From Bacteroidales bacterium (lineage in GTDB: Bacteria > Bacteroidota > Bacteroidia > Bacteroidales > UBA12077), in contig JAUVUS010000174.1 in the NCBI GenBank assembly GCA_030600865.1, positions 1 to 5,868 on the forward strand: 5,868 nucleotides of DNA, written 5' to 3'. Below the pieces are notes generated by a model, which was not told the origin of the DNA, searched no databases, and saw only the letters and a list, made by a program, of their open reading frames with translations. Positions 1 to 5,868 of the stretch are shown piece by piece. Within the stretch, counting starts at the first letter, position 1, and each line of letters opens with the position of its first letter. A program made the position numbers and the translations under genes.

Positions 1-6
1 AAAAAT

Positions 7-39
7 ATTGCGATTAATTAAACAGAGTATGTTACTTTG
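7..39 (+). promoter_or_regulatory. Possible Bacteroidota-type promoter for metH
   Basis: An ATTG at 7-10 is followed after 21 bases by TTACTTTG at 32-39. The Bacteroidota housekeeping sigma factor is known to prefer TTTG near -33 and TAnnTTTG near -7, separated by about 19-21 bases. Here the -33 box has one mismatch and the -7 box has one mismatch (T for A). Transcription would start in the mid-40s and leave a leader of about 35 bases, too short for a riboswitch. Such short motifs occur often by chance in AT-rich DNA, and the window is cut just upstream, so this is a weak call. Confidence 0.3.
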
Positions 40-79
40 TGTTGATTTGGATTTGTAAAAACGAAAAGTAGGAATAGTA

Positions 80-3000
80 ATGAATCATGTGGAAAAAATA
101 AAATCAGAACTCGAAAAAAGAGTGTTGGTACTTGACGGTGCAATGGGAACTATGATCCAACGTCATAAATTGAAGGAAGAAGATTATCGTGGTATACGTT
201 TTAAAGACTTTGATTATGAGGTAAAAGGGAATAATGATTTATTGTCATTGACAAATCCTAAACTTATTGAAAATATTCACAAGGAATATCTTGAAGCCGG
301 AGCAGATTTGATTGAGACTAATACCTTTAATGCAAATAAGATTTCATTGGTTGATTACCACATGGAAAGTCTTGCATATGAAATAAATTTTGAGTCTGCA
401 AAAATAGCGAAAAGAGCAGTTGAAACATTTACAGAGCAAAACCCTGAAAAGGCGAAATTTGTTGTTGGTTCAATGGGTCCTACAAATCGTACCACATCAA
501 TGTCGCCAGATGTTAATGATCCCGGATTTCGTGCGGTTACTTTCGATGATATGAAAGAAGCTTACTATGAGCAAGCAGAAGGATTGCTTGATGGTGGTGC
601 TGACGCACTTATGGTTGAAACTATATTCGATACTTTAAATGCAAAAGCGGCTTTATTTGCTATTGAAGAGTTATTTGAGAATAAGGGAGTAAAACTTCCT
701 GTAATGGTTTCCGGAACTCTTACAGATGCTAGTGGAAGAACTCTTTCGGGGCAAACATTAGAAGCTTTTTACAATTCAGTATCACATATTGATTTATTAA
801 GTGTAGGACTAAATTGTGCTTTTGGAGCCGAACAATTAAGACAATATATAGAGGAGTTATCGAAGATTTCAAAATTTCATATAAGTGCACATCCTAATGC
901 TGGTTTGCCTAATCAGTTTGGTGAATATGACGAATCGGCTGAAGAAATGGGTGCTATTATTGAAGATTATTTAAAAAATGGTTTTGTAAATATTATTGGT
1001 GGATGTTGTGGTACTAACCCGACACATATTAAAGTAATTACTGAAATTGCAGAGAAGTATCCTCCACGAAAATTACCTCAAATAGAACCCTTGACTTGTT
1101 TAAGTGGCTTAGAACCTTTAACTTTTTCCAAAGAAAGTAATTTTGTTAATGTTGGAGAAAGAACAAATGTAGCAGGCTCACGAAAATTCTTACGATTAAT
1201 AAAAGAAGAAAAATTTGATGAGGCTTTATCAGTAGCTAGAAATCAGGTAGAAAATGGCGCACAGGTAATTGATATTTGTATGGATGAGGCTATGTTAGAC
1301 TCAGAAGCTTCCATGACGAACTTTCTGAATTTGGTAGCTTCTGAACCGGATATATCTAAATTGCCAATCATGATTGATTCTTCCAGGTGGAGTGTAATCG
1401 AAGCCGGGCTTAAATGTGTACAAGGAAAATCTGTAGTAAACTCTATAAGTTTAAAAGAAGGAGAAGAAGCATTTATTCGTTATGCTAAACTTATTCATAG
1501 GTATGGAGCAGCAACTGTCGTTATGTTATTCGATGAAAAAGGACAAGCAGATACCTATGAACGCAAAATTGAAATAGCCGAAAAGTCATATAAAATTCTT
1601 ACCGAAAAAGTAGGTTTTTCTCCTGAAGATATAATCATTGATCCTAATGTATTAGCAGTAGCTACAGGAATTGAAGAGCATAATAACTATGCGGTAAATT
1701 ATATAAAAGCAACAAAATGGATAAAAGAAAATTTGCCACATGCTAAAGTAAGTGGTGGTGTAAGTAATTTATCATTTTCATTCAGAGGAAATAATACTGT
1801 CCGTGAAGCAATGCATTCGGCTTTTCTATATCATGCTATTAATGCAGGAATGGATATGGGTATTGTAAATCCGGGTATGCTTGAGGTATATGATGATATT
1901 CCAAAAGATTTGCTTCAGTTGGTTGAAGATGTGGTTCTTAATAAAAGAAAAGACGCAACTGAACGCTTAATTGCATTTGCTGAAAAAATAATTGACTCAG
2001 ATAAAAAAGAAGATAAAAAAGATGAGTGGAGAGAAAAGTCTGTCCAGGAGCGATTAACTCATGCTATGGTAAAAGGGATTACAGATTTTATTGAGGAAGA
2101 TGCAGAGGAAGCAAGAAAACATTACGATCAATCACTTACAGTTATTGAAGAACCATTAATGGATGGGATGAATATTGTAGGCGATTTATTTGGCTCAGGA
2201 AAAATGTTTCTACCGCAAGTTGTGAAAAGTGCGCGTGTAATGAAAAAAGCAGTTGCTTATTTAATGCCATATATCGAAGAAGAGAAAAGACTTTCAGGAA
2301 ATACAAGTGCAGCGGGTAAAATATTAATGGCAACTGTAAAAGGAGATGTTCACGATATAGGAAAAAATATTGTAGGTGTTGTATTAGCTTGTAATAATTA
2401 TGAAATAATTGATTTAGGAGTAATGGTACCTGCCGAAAAAATAATTGATGCTGCAATAAAAGAGAATGTTGATATAATTGGATTAAGCGGATTAATTACT
2501 CCGTCATTAGAAGAAATGGTTCATGTTGCCGAAGAAATGCAACGAAGAAATGTAAATATTCCTTTAATGGTTGGAGGAGCAACAACATCAAAAATACATA
2601 CAGCAGTAAAAATTACTCCTGCTGTTGAAGTTCCTGCTATTCACGTTAAGGATGCATCAAAAAGTGTTGGTGTTGTAAGGAATTTATTATCTGCCACTTT
2701 AAAACAAGATTTTTTAAAGGGAGTTACTGAAGAGTATAATTTATTAAGAGAGCAAAATTTAGCTAAGAAATCTGGAAAAACACATATTGATCTTGAGCAA
2801 GCCCGAAAAAATAAAGTTAATATCGATTGGGATAGATCGCTCATTTCTAAACCAACATCTATAGGAAATACAATATTAACTGCATATCCGTTAAAGGAAA
2901 TTGCAAAATATATCGATTGGACATTTTTCTTCCATGCCTGGGAAATAAATGGTAAATACCCAAAGATTTTTGATGATCCTGTAAAAGGAGAAGAGGCAAA

Positions 3001-3757
3001 AAAAATATATGATGATGCCCAAAAAATGTTAAAACAAATCGTTGATAATAAAATGTTAACTGCTAATGCAGTATTTGGTTTGTATCCGGCTAATACTGTG
3101 GGCGATGATATTGAGATTTATAGTGATGAAAAAAGAGAAAAACCTGTAAATGTTCTTCATCATTTGCGAAACCAACAAATTAAAGAAGAAGGCGAATTTA
3201 ATGCTTGTCTTTCTGATTTTATTGCACCAAAAGATAGTGGAATTAATGATTACATTGGAGCATTTGCAGTTACCTGCGGATTAGGTATAGAAGAGCATGT
3301 TCGTAAGTTTGAAGAGAACCATGATGATTACAGTGCTATAATGATTAAAATTTTAGCAGACAGGTTAGCTGAGGCTTTTGCTGAATTACTACATAAAAAA
3401 GTAAGAAAAGATCATTGGGCATATTCTCCAAATGAGAATTTAGGCGTAACAGAACTTATTCGTGAAAAATACAGGGGTATTAGGCCGGCACCAGGCTATC
3501 CTGCGTGTCCTGATCATACCGAAAAACAAATTATCTTTGATTTGTTGGATGCGGAAAAAGGTGCACAAATAAAATTAACAGAAAGCTTTATGATGTATCC
3601 GGGAGCATCTGTTAGCGGATTATATTTTGCTCACCCGGAATCAAAATATTTTAACGTACAAAAAATTAGCAAAGATCAAGTGGAAGATTATGCTAATCGG
3701 AAAAATATGACTGTTGAAGAAGTGGAAAAATGGCTGGCTTCTAATCTGAATTATTAG
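80..3757 (+). CDS. metH: Cobalamin-dependent methionine synthase (5-methyltetrahydrofolate--homocysteine methyltransferase), full length
   Basis: This cytoplasmic enzyme moves the methyl group of 5-methyl-tetrahydrofolate through cobalamin to homocysteine, giving methionine and tetrahydrofolate. At 1225 aa it nearly matches E. coli MetH (1227 aa). The modules, with approximate bounds, are in order. The homocysteine domain (1-325) has zinc ligands C246 (NCAFG) and C309/C310 (GGCCGT). The pterin domain (about 353-630) opens with [15 protein letters not shown] and has IDSSRW at 432-437. A charged Lys/Asp/Glu linker lies near 639-655. The helical cap (about 655-740) is followed by the B12 domain (about 745-875), with DVHDIGKN at 756-763 (H758 is the predicted lower cobalt ligand), ITPSL at 806-810 and VGGATTS. 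The AdoMet reactivation domain (about 900-1225) has D946 and [15 protein letters not shown] at 1135-1149. The start is supported by an AGGAA at 70-74 and by the expected N-terminal spacing. All key residues I checked are present. Some Bacteroidota are recalled to split MetH in two; this one is a single chain. The next gene begins 10 bases downstream, so the two are probably cotranscribed. Confidence 0.98.
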   Translation: MNHVEKIKSELEKRVLVLDGAMGTMIQRHKLKEEDYRGIRFKDFDYEVKGNNDLLSLTNPKLIENIHKEYLEAGADLIETNTFNANKISLVDYHMESLAYEINFESAKIAKRAVETFTEQNPEKAKFVVGSMGPTNRTTSMSPDVNDPGFRAVTFDDMKEAYYEQAEGLLDGGADALMVETIFDTLNAKAALFAIEELFENKGVKLPVMVSGTLTDASGRTLSGQTLEAFYNSVSHIDLLSVGLNCAFGAEQLRQYIEELSKISKFHISAHPNAGLPNQFGEYDESAEEMGAIIEDYLKNGFVNIIGGCCGTNPTHIKVITEIAEKYPPRKLPQIEPLTCLSGLEPLTFSKESNFVNVGERTNVAGSRKFLRLIKEEKFDEALSVARNQVENGAQVIDICMDEAMLDSEASMTNFLNLVASEPDISKLPIMIDSSRWSVIEAGLKCVQGKSVVNSISLKEGEEAFIRYAKLIHRYGAATVVMLFDEKGQADTYERKIEIAEKSYKILTEKVGFSPEDIIIDPNVLAVATGIEEHNNYAVNYIKATKWIKENLPHAKVSGGVSNLSFSFRGNNTVREAMHSAFLYHAINAGMDMGIVNPGMLEVYDDIPKDLLQLVEDVVLNKRKDATERLIAFAEKIIDSDKKEDKKDEWREKSVQERLTHAMVKGITDFIEEDAEEARKHYDQSLTVIEEPLMDGMNIVGDLFGSGKMFLPQVVKSARVMKKAVAYLMPYIEEEKRLSGNTSAAGKILMATVKGDVHDIGKNIVGVVLACNNYEIIDLGVMVPAEKIIDAAIKENVDIIGLSGLITPSLEEMVHVAEEMQRRNVNIPLMVGGATTSKIHTAVKITPAVEVPAIHVKDASKSVGVVRNLLSATLKQDFLKGVTEEYNLLREQNLAKKSGKTHIDLEQARKNKVNIDWDRSLISKPTSIGNTILTAYPLKEIAKYIDWTFFFHAWEINGKYPKIFDDPVKGEEAKKIYDDAQKMLKQIVDNKMLTANAVFGLYPANTVGDDIEIYSDEKREKPVNVLHHLRNQQIKEEGEFNACLSDFIAPKDSGINDYIGAFAVTCGLGIEEHVRKFEENHDDYSAIMIKILADRLAEAFAELLHKKVRKDHWAYSPNENLGVTELIREKYRGIRPAPGYPACPDHTEKQIIFDLLDAEKGAQIKLTESFMMYPGASVSGLYFAHPESKYFNVQKISKDQVEDYANRKNMTVEEVEKWLASNLNY

Positions 3758-3762
3758 TTTAC

Positions 3763-3767
3763 AAGGA
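3763..3767 (+). promoter_or_regulatory. Shine-Dalgarno-like AAGGA directly abutting the start codon
   Basis: AAGGA occupies the five bases immediately before the ATG at 3768, with no spacer. A working Shine-Dalgarno normally needs about 5-9 bases of spacing, so this is unlikely to act in the usual way. The next in-frame Met is residue 62, beyond the first conserved barrel strand, so no later ATG rescues the spacing. Translation is more likely helped by coupling to the metH stop codon 10 bases upstream, or by the SD-independent initiation common in Bacteroidota. Confidence 0.35.
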
Positions 3768-5321
3768 ATGAAAAAACTTAGAGAATTATTTGAGGACAAA
3801 AATAAATTTTTGATTGGAGCAGAATTAGTTACTACAAGGGGGATTTTACAACAAGAAAATAGTAATAAAATCTTAAAATATACCGAAGATTTAATTGCTG
3901 ATGAAAGGATTGATTGGTTTTCTGTAACCGAAAATGCGGGTGGTAATATTATGTCTGCTCCTGATGGTTTAGGAAAGATAATTCAACAAAAAAATAAAAA
4001 CACAATAATCCATATTACATGCAAAGACATGAATCGCAATGCCTTGGAGAGTCTTGCATGGAAATATGCCGATGATGGTTTTGAAAATTTACTGGCACTT
4101 TCAGGAGATTATCCTATTGATGGATATAATGGAGTAGCTCAACCGGTATTTGATTTAGATTCTGTGAGTTTGCTTCAAATGCTTTCTGACATGAATAAGG
4201 GACTTAGAGTAAATGGACGAAAGCCAAATTCATACATTGACCTTGATAAAACCAATTTCTTTTTAGGATGTGCCGTTTCTCCGTTTAAAACAACGGAAGC
4301 TGAGCAAATAATGCAATATGAGAAATTGAAACTGAAAATTAAAGCTGGGGCAAAATACATAATCCCTCAGTTAGGTTATGATATTAGAAAATCTCATGAA
4401 TTAATTACATGGTTACGTGAAAATAATTTATCAATCCCCGTAATAGGAAACATATATAAATTGACCGGAGGAGTAGCAAATTTATTTAATAAATGTTTGA
4501 TTCCGGGATGTAAAATTTCAGATGAGTTTTTGGAACGAATAAATAAAGAAAAAAAATCTCCCGATAAAGGAAAAAAATATTTTATTGATTTAGCAGCAAA
4601 ACAATACGTGGCATTTAAGCAAATGGGCTATAAGGGAGTATATATTGGAGGGACTGATAAATACGAAGATTTTGCTGCTATAATTGAAAAAGCCGAAGAA
4701 TTTAAGAATTCAGATTGGCATGATTTTATTCCGGAATTAACGAATCCTGCACCCAATGAATTTTATTTTTATTCTAAAGATCCCAAAACGAAACTATCAG
4801 ATGTAAAGAATGTGAATACTCAAATTACTCAATATAAGAAATCAAATTATTCGAAACATGTAAATTTGGCTTATCGTTTTAATCGCTTCGTTCATACATT
4901 GCTCTTTAATCAAAAATCTCCCGGATTTAAGATTAGCACAGCAAAATATAAGCTTCTTGAAAAAAAATCTTTTAATGGATTAAGGCGATTTTTATATTTT
5001 AACGAAAGAATGATTAAAGCAGCACTATTTAATTGTAAGGAATGTGGCGATTGTTCTTTGCCTGATATTACTTATTTATGCCCTCAGTCGCAGTGTGCCA
5101 AAAATCAGAGAAATGGACCTTGTGGAGGTAGCACGAACGACAAATGTGAACTATCTGAAAGAAATAAGGACTGTATTTGGGTTAAAGCATATTCTCGAAA
5201 TAAGTATTTTAATGGAAAAGAAACAGAACTTTTACCCCAAAAACCTGTTATTATAAATAATAAACTTAATGGAACATCAGGATGGGCAAATTACTATTTG
5301 GGACGAGACCATAATGCATAA
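3768..5321 (+). CDS. MTHFR-like TIM barrel fused to a MetV-type cysteine-rich C-terminal domain
   Basis: This 517-aa protein is predicted to interconvert methylene- and methyl-tetrahydrofolate. Residues about 12-320 resemble the MetF flavin barrel. E19 (GAELVTTRG), T54 (SVTENAGG), H82 (HITC), D114 (LSGDYP) and Q201 (PQLGYD) line up with E. coli MetF E28, T59, H88, D120 and Q183. The usual LRGD arginine is Ser here. A Lys-rich loop lies at 259-270. Residues about 360-480 match the MTHFR C-terminal family (Pfam PF12225, assigned from memory): basic helices, then C423, C426, C429, C438, C443 and C452 with CGDC, CAK and NGPCGG motifs, then C460 and C469 in a CxWVKAY segment. In acetogens this module is the separate subunit MetV, which partners MetF and is tied to metal or Fe-S centres; here both are one chain. 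No signal peptide or membrane segment is visible. The gene follows metH by 10 bases and a normal metF lies downstream, so it is probably an alternative MTHFR with a different electron donor. The domain assignment is strong. The physiological donor, the reaction direction and which cofactor is bound are inference. Confidence 0.88.
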   Translation: MKKLRELFEDKNKFLIGAELVTTRGILQQENSNKILKYTEDLIADERIDWFSVTENAGGNIMSAPDGLGKIIQQKNKNTIIHITCKDMNRNALESLAWKYADDGFENLLALSGDYPIDGYNGVAQPVFDLDSVSLLQMLSDMNKGLRVNGRKPNSYIDLDKTNFFLGCAVSPFKTTEAEQIMQYEKLKLKIKAGAKYIIPQLGYDIRKSHELITWLRENNLSIPVIGNIYKLTGGVANLFNKCLIPGCKISDEFLERINKEKKSPDKGKKYFIDLAAKQYVAFKQMGYKGVYIGGTDKYEDFAAIIEKAEEFKNSDWHDFIPELTNPAPNEFYFYSKDPKTKLSDVKNVNTQITQYKKSNYSKHVNLAYRFNRFVHTLLFNQKSPGFKISTAKYKLLEKKSFNGLRRFLYFNERMIKAALFNCKECGDCSLPDITYLCPQSQCAKNQRNGPCGGSTNDKCELSERNKDCIWVKAYSRNKYFNGKETELLPQKPVIINNKLNGTSGWANYYLGRDHNA

Positions 5322-5322
5322 A

Positions 5323-5340
5323 CTTGCCTGCTGCAAGCAG
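5323..5340 (+). other. Short GC-rich hairpin just after the MTHFR-fusion stop codon
   Basis: Starting two bases after the TAA, CTTGC (5323-5327) can pair with GCAAG (5333-5337) around a CTGCT loop. Alternatively CTGCT (5328-5332) can pair with AGCAG (5336-5340) around a GCA loop. The two stems exclude each other and each is only 5 bp. No T-run follows, so this does not look like a standard intrinsic terminator. It could be a weak pause site or a 3'-end stabilising stem, or chance. It is notable as the most GC-rich patch in an AT-rich spacer. Confidence 0.3.
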
Positions 5341-5432
5341 AAATTAATCAAGAAGAATAAGTAAGTCTTAATATAAATAATATGAAACATCCATGCTAAG
5401 GAGTTAACACACAAGGATATGATTGAAGTTTT

Positions 5433-5456
5433 CTTTGCGTCTTTGCGTCTTTGCGA
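5433..5456 (+). repeat. Three tandem copies of an 8-bp unit, CTTTGCGT
   Basis: Three head-to-tail copies of CTTTGCGT lie at 5433-5440, 5441-5448 and 5449-5456. The third copy ends in A instead of T. The array is in the spacer, ending 15 bases before the metF start codon. The opposite strand reads as ACGCAAAG units. From memory, similar CGCAAAGA-type arrays recur between genes in Bacteroidota and some other phyla as dispersed repeats of unknown function, so this is probably one copy or a remnant of such an element. The rest of the 150-base spacer (5322-5471) shows no open reading frame of note and no convincing promoter. Confidence 0.75.
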
Positions 5457-5471
5457 GAAATTTTTAAACAG

Positions 5472-5868
5472 ATGAAAGTTACAGACATAATTAAAAATGC
5501 CAAAAAGCCCTTATTCACTTTTGAATTATTACCTCCTTTAAAAGGGCATAATATTGATACTATATATAATGCAATTGATCCTTTGATTGAGTTTGACCCG
5601 GCTTATATAAATATAACCTATCATAGCCATGATGTTGTTTATAAAGAACGAAATGACGGATTGCTTGAAAAAAAGATTATTCGTAAACGAACAGGAACGG
5701 TTGCTTTGTCAGCAGCCATTAAAAATAAGTATAATATAACTGTGGTTACACATCTTATTTGTGCGGGTTTAACAAAAGAAGAAACAGAAGATATTTTAAT
5801 AGACCTTAATTTTCTTGGTATCCATAATTTATTAGTTCTAAGGGGAGACCCGCCTAAATCCAAACGAT
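5472..5868 (+). CDS. metF: 5,10-methylenetetrahydrofolate reductase, N-terminal part (cut by the window edge)
   Basis: This flavoenzyme reduces 5,10-methylene- to 5-methyl-tetrahydrofolate, the methyl donor used by MetH. The frame is open from the ATG at 5472 to the last base, giving the first 132 residues of a protein usually about 300-320 aa. It begins MKVTDIIKNA. Conserved barrel features are FELLPP with E18 (E. coli E28), NITYHSHDVVYKE with T49, THLIC with H94, and LRGDPP with D126 (E. coli D120). The ITYHSHDVVYKE style is, from memory, typical of Bacteroidota MetF. The start is preceded by AT-rich sequence (TTTTTAAACAG) with no Shine-Dalgarno, as is common in that phylum. The 150-base gap from the preceding gene, with a hairpin and a repeat array, leaves it unclear whether metF shares the metH transcript. 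Unlike its upstream neighbour, it keeps the canonical LRGD motif. Whether it has any C-terminal extension cannot be seen. Confidence 0.95.
   Translation, partial: MKVTDIIKNAKKPLFTFELLPPLKGHNIDTIYNAIDPLIEFDPAYINITYHSHDVVYKERNDGLLEKKIIRKRTGTVALSAAIKNKYNITVVTHLICAGLTKEETEDILIDLNFLGIHNLLVLRGDPPKSKR

Noticed and set aside
1..79. SAM or cobalamin riboswitch upstream of metH
   Set aside because: Both are common upstream of metH, but only 79 bases are visible. They show no paired GC-rich stems or cobalamin-box-like sequence. A riboswitch further upstream, outside the window, cannot be excluded.
2142..2456. Open frame of 104 codons on the minus strand inside metH
   Set aside because: It lies wholly opposite the conserved cap and B12 domains of metH. 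Its product is Leu/Phe/Gln-rich low-complexity sequence with no family resemblance, as expected from the complement of Lys/Glu-rich coding.
2641..2844. Open frame of 67 codons on the minus strand inside metH
   Set aside because: It is opposite the conserved end of the B12 domain and its linker, and no recognisable motif or start signal is present.
4175..4360. Open frame of 61 codons on the minus strand inside the MTHFR-fusion gene
   Set aside because: It is opposite conserved barrel sequence and shows no family features.
5044..5256. Open frame of 70 codons on the plus strand, shifted relative to the cysteine-rich domain
   Set aside because: The overlapping frame carries the clear CGDC...NGPCGG signature, so this shifted frame is a shadow. 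Its hydrophobic start is an artefact of the frame.
5430..5437. TTTCTTTG as a possible -7 promoter element for metF
   Set aside because: It matches the TAnnTTTG pattern except at the A, but no TTTG lies at the right distance upstream, and the match is produced by the CTTTGCGT repeat itself.
5639..5863. Open frame of 74 codons on the minus strand at the right edge
   Set aside because: It is opposite the start of metF, whose conserved motifs decide the coding strand.

Overview
The window is a methionine and one-carbon locus from an AT-rich bacterium, roughly one-third G+C by eye. The likely host is a member of the Bacteroidota. The evidence for this is the style of the partial MetF at the right edge, the weak or absent Shine-Dalgarno sequences, and a possible Bacteroidota-type promoter upstream of the first gene. 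The genus cannot be told from the sequence.

All three genes lie on the + strand. Positions 80-3757 hold a complete single-chain cobalamin-dependent methionine synthase (metH, 1225 aa) with its zinc, folate, B12 and AdoMet modules intact. Ten bases later, 3768-5321 encodes a 517-aa protein. It joins a methylenetetrahydrofolate reductase (MTHFR) TIM barrel to a C-terminal cysteine-rich domain of the MetV / 'MTHFR C-terminal' type. After a 150-base gap with a small hairpin and three copies of an 8-base repeat, a conventional metF begins at 5472 and runs off the right edge.

Together the genes form the methyl branch of folate metabolism. MTHFR makes 5-methyl-tetrahydrofolate, and MetH passes that methyl group through cobalamin to homocysteine to give methionine. 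The unusual point is that two different MTHFR-type proteins sit beside one metH. One is a plain MetF. The other carries a fused MetV-like module of the kind found in anaerobes, where it is linked to alternative electron delivery. The fused protein is the most interesting item here. It is a recognisable architecture, so I do not claim a wholly new system, but its role beside a normal MetF is open. No RNA genes, CRISPR arrays or insertion sequences were seen, and no stretch over 300 bases lacks a gene.
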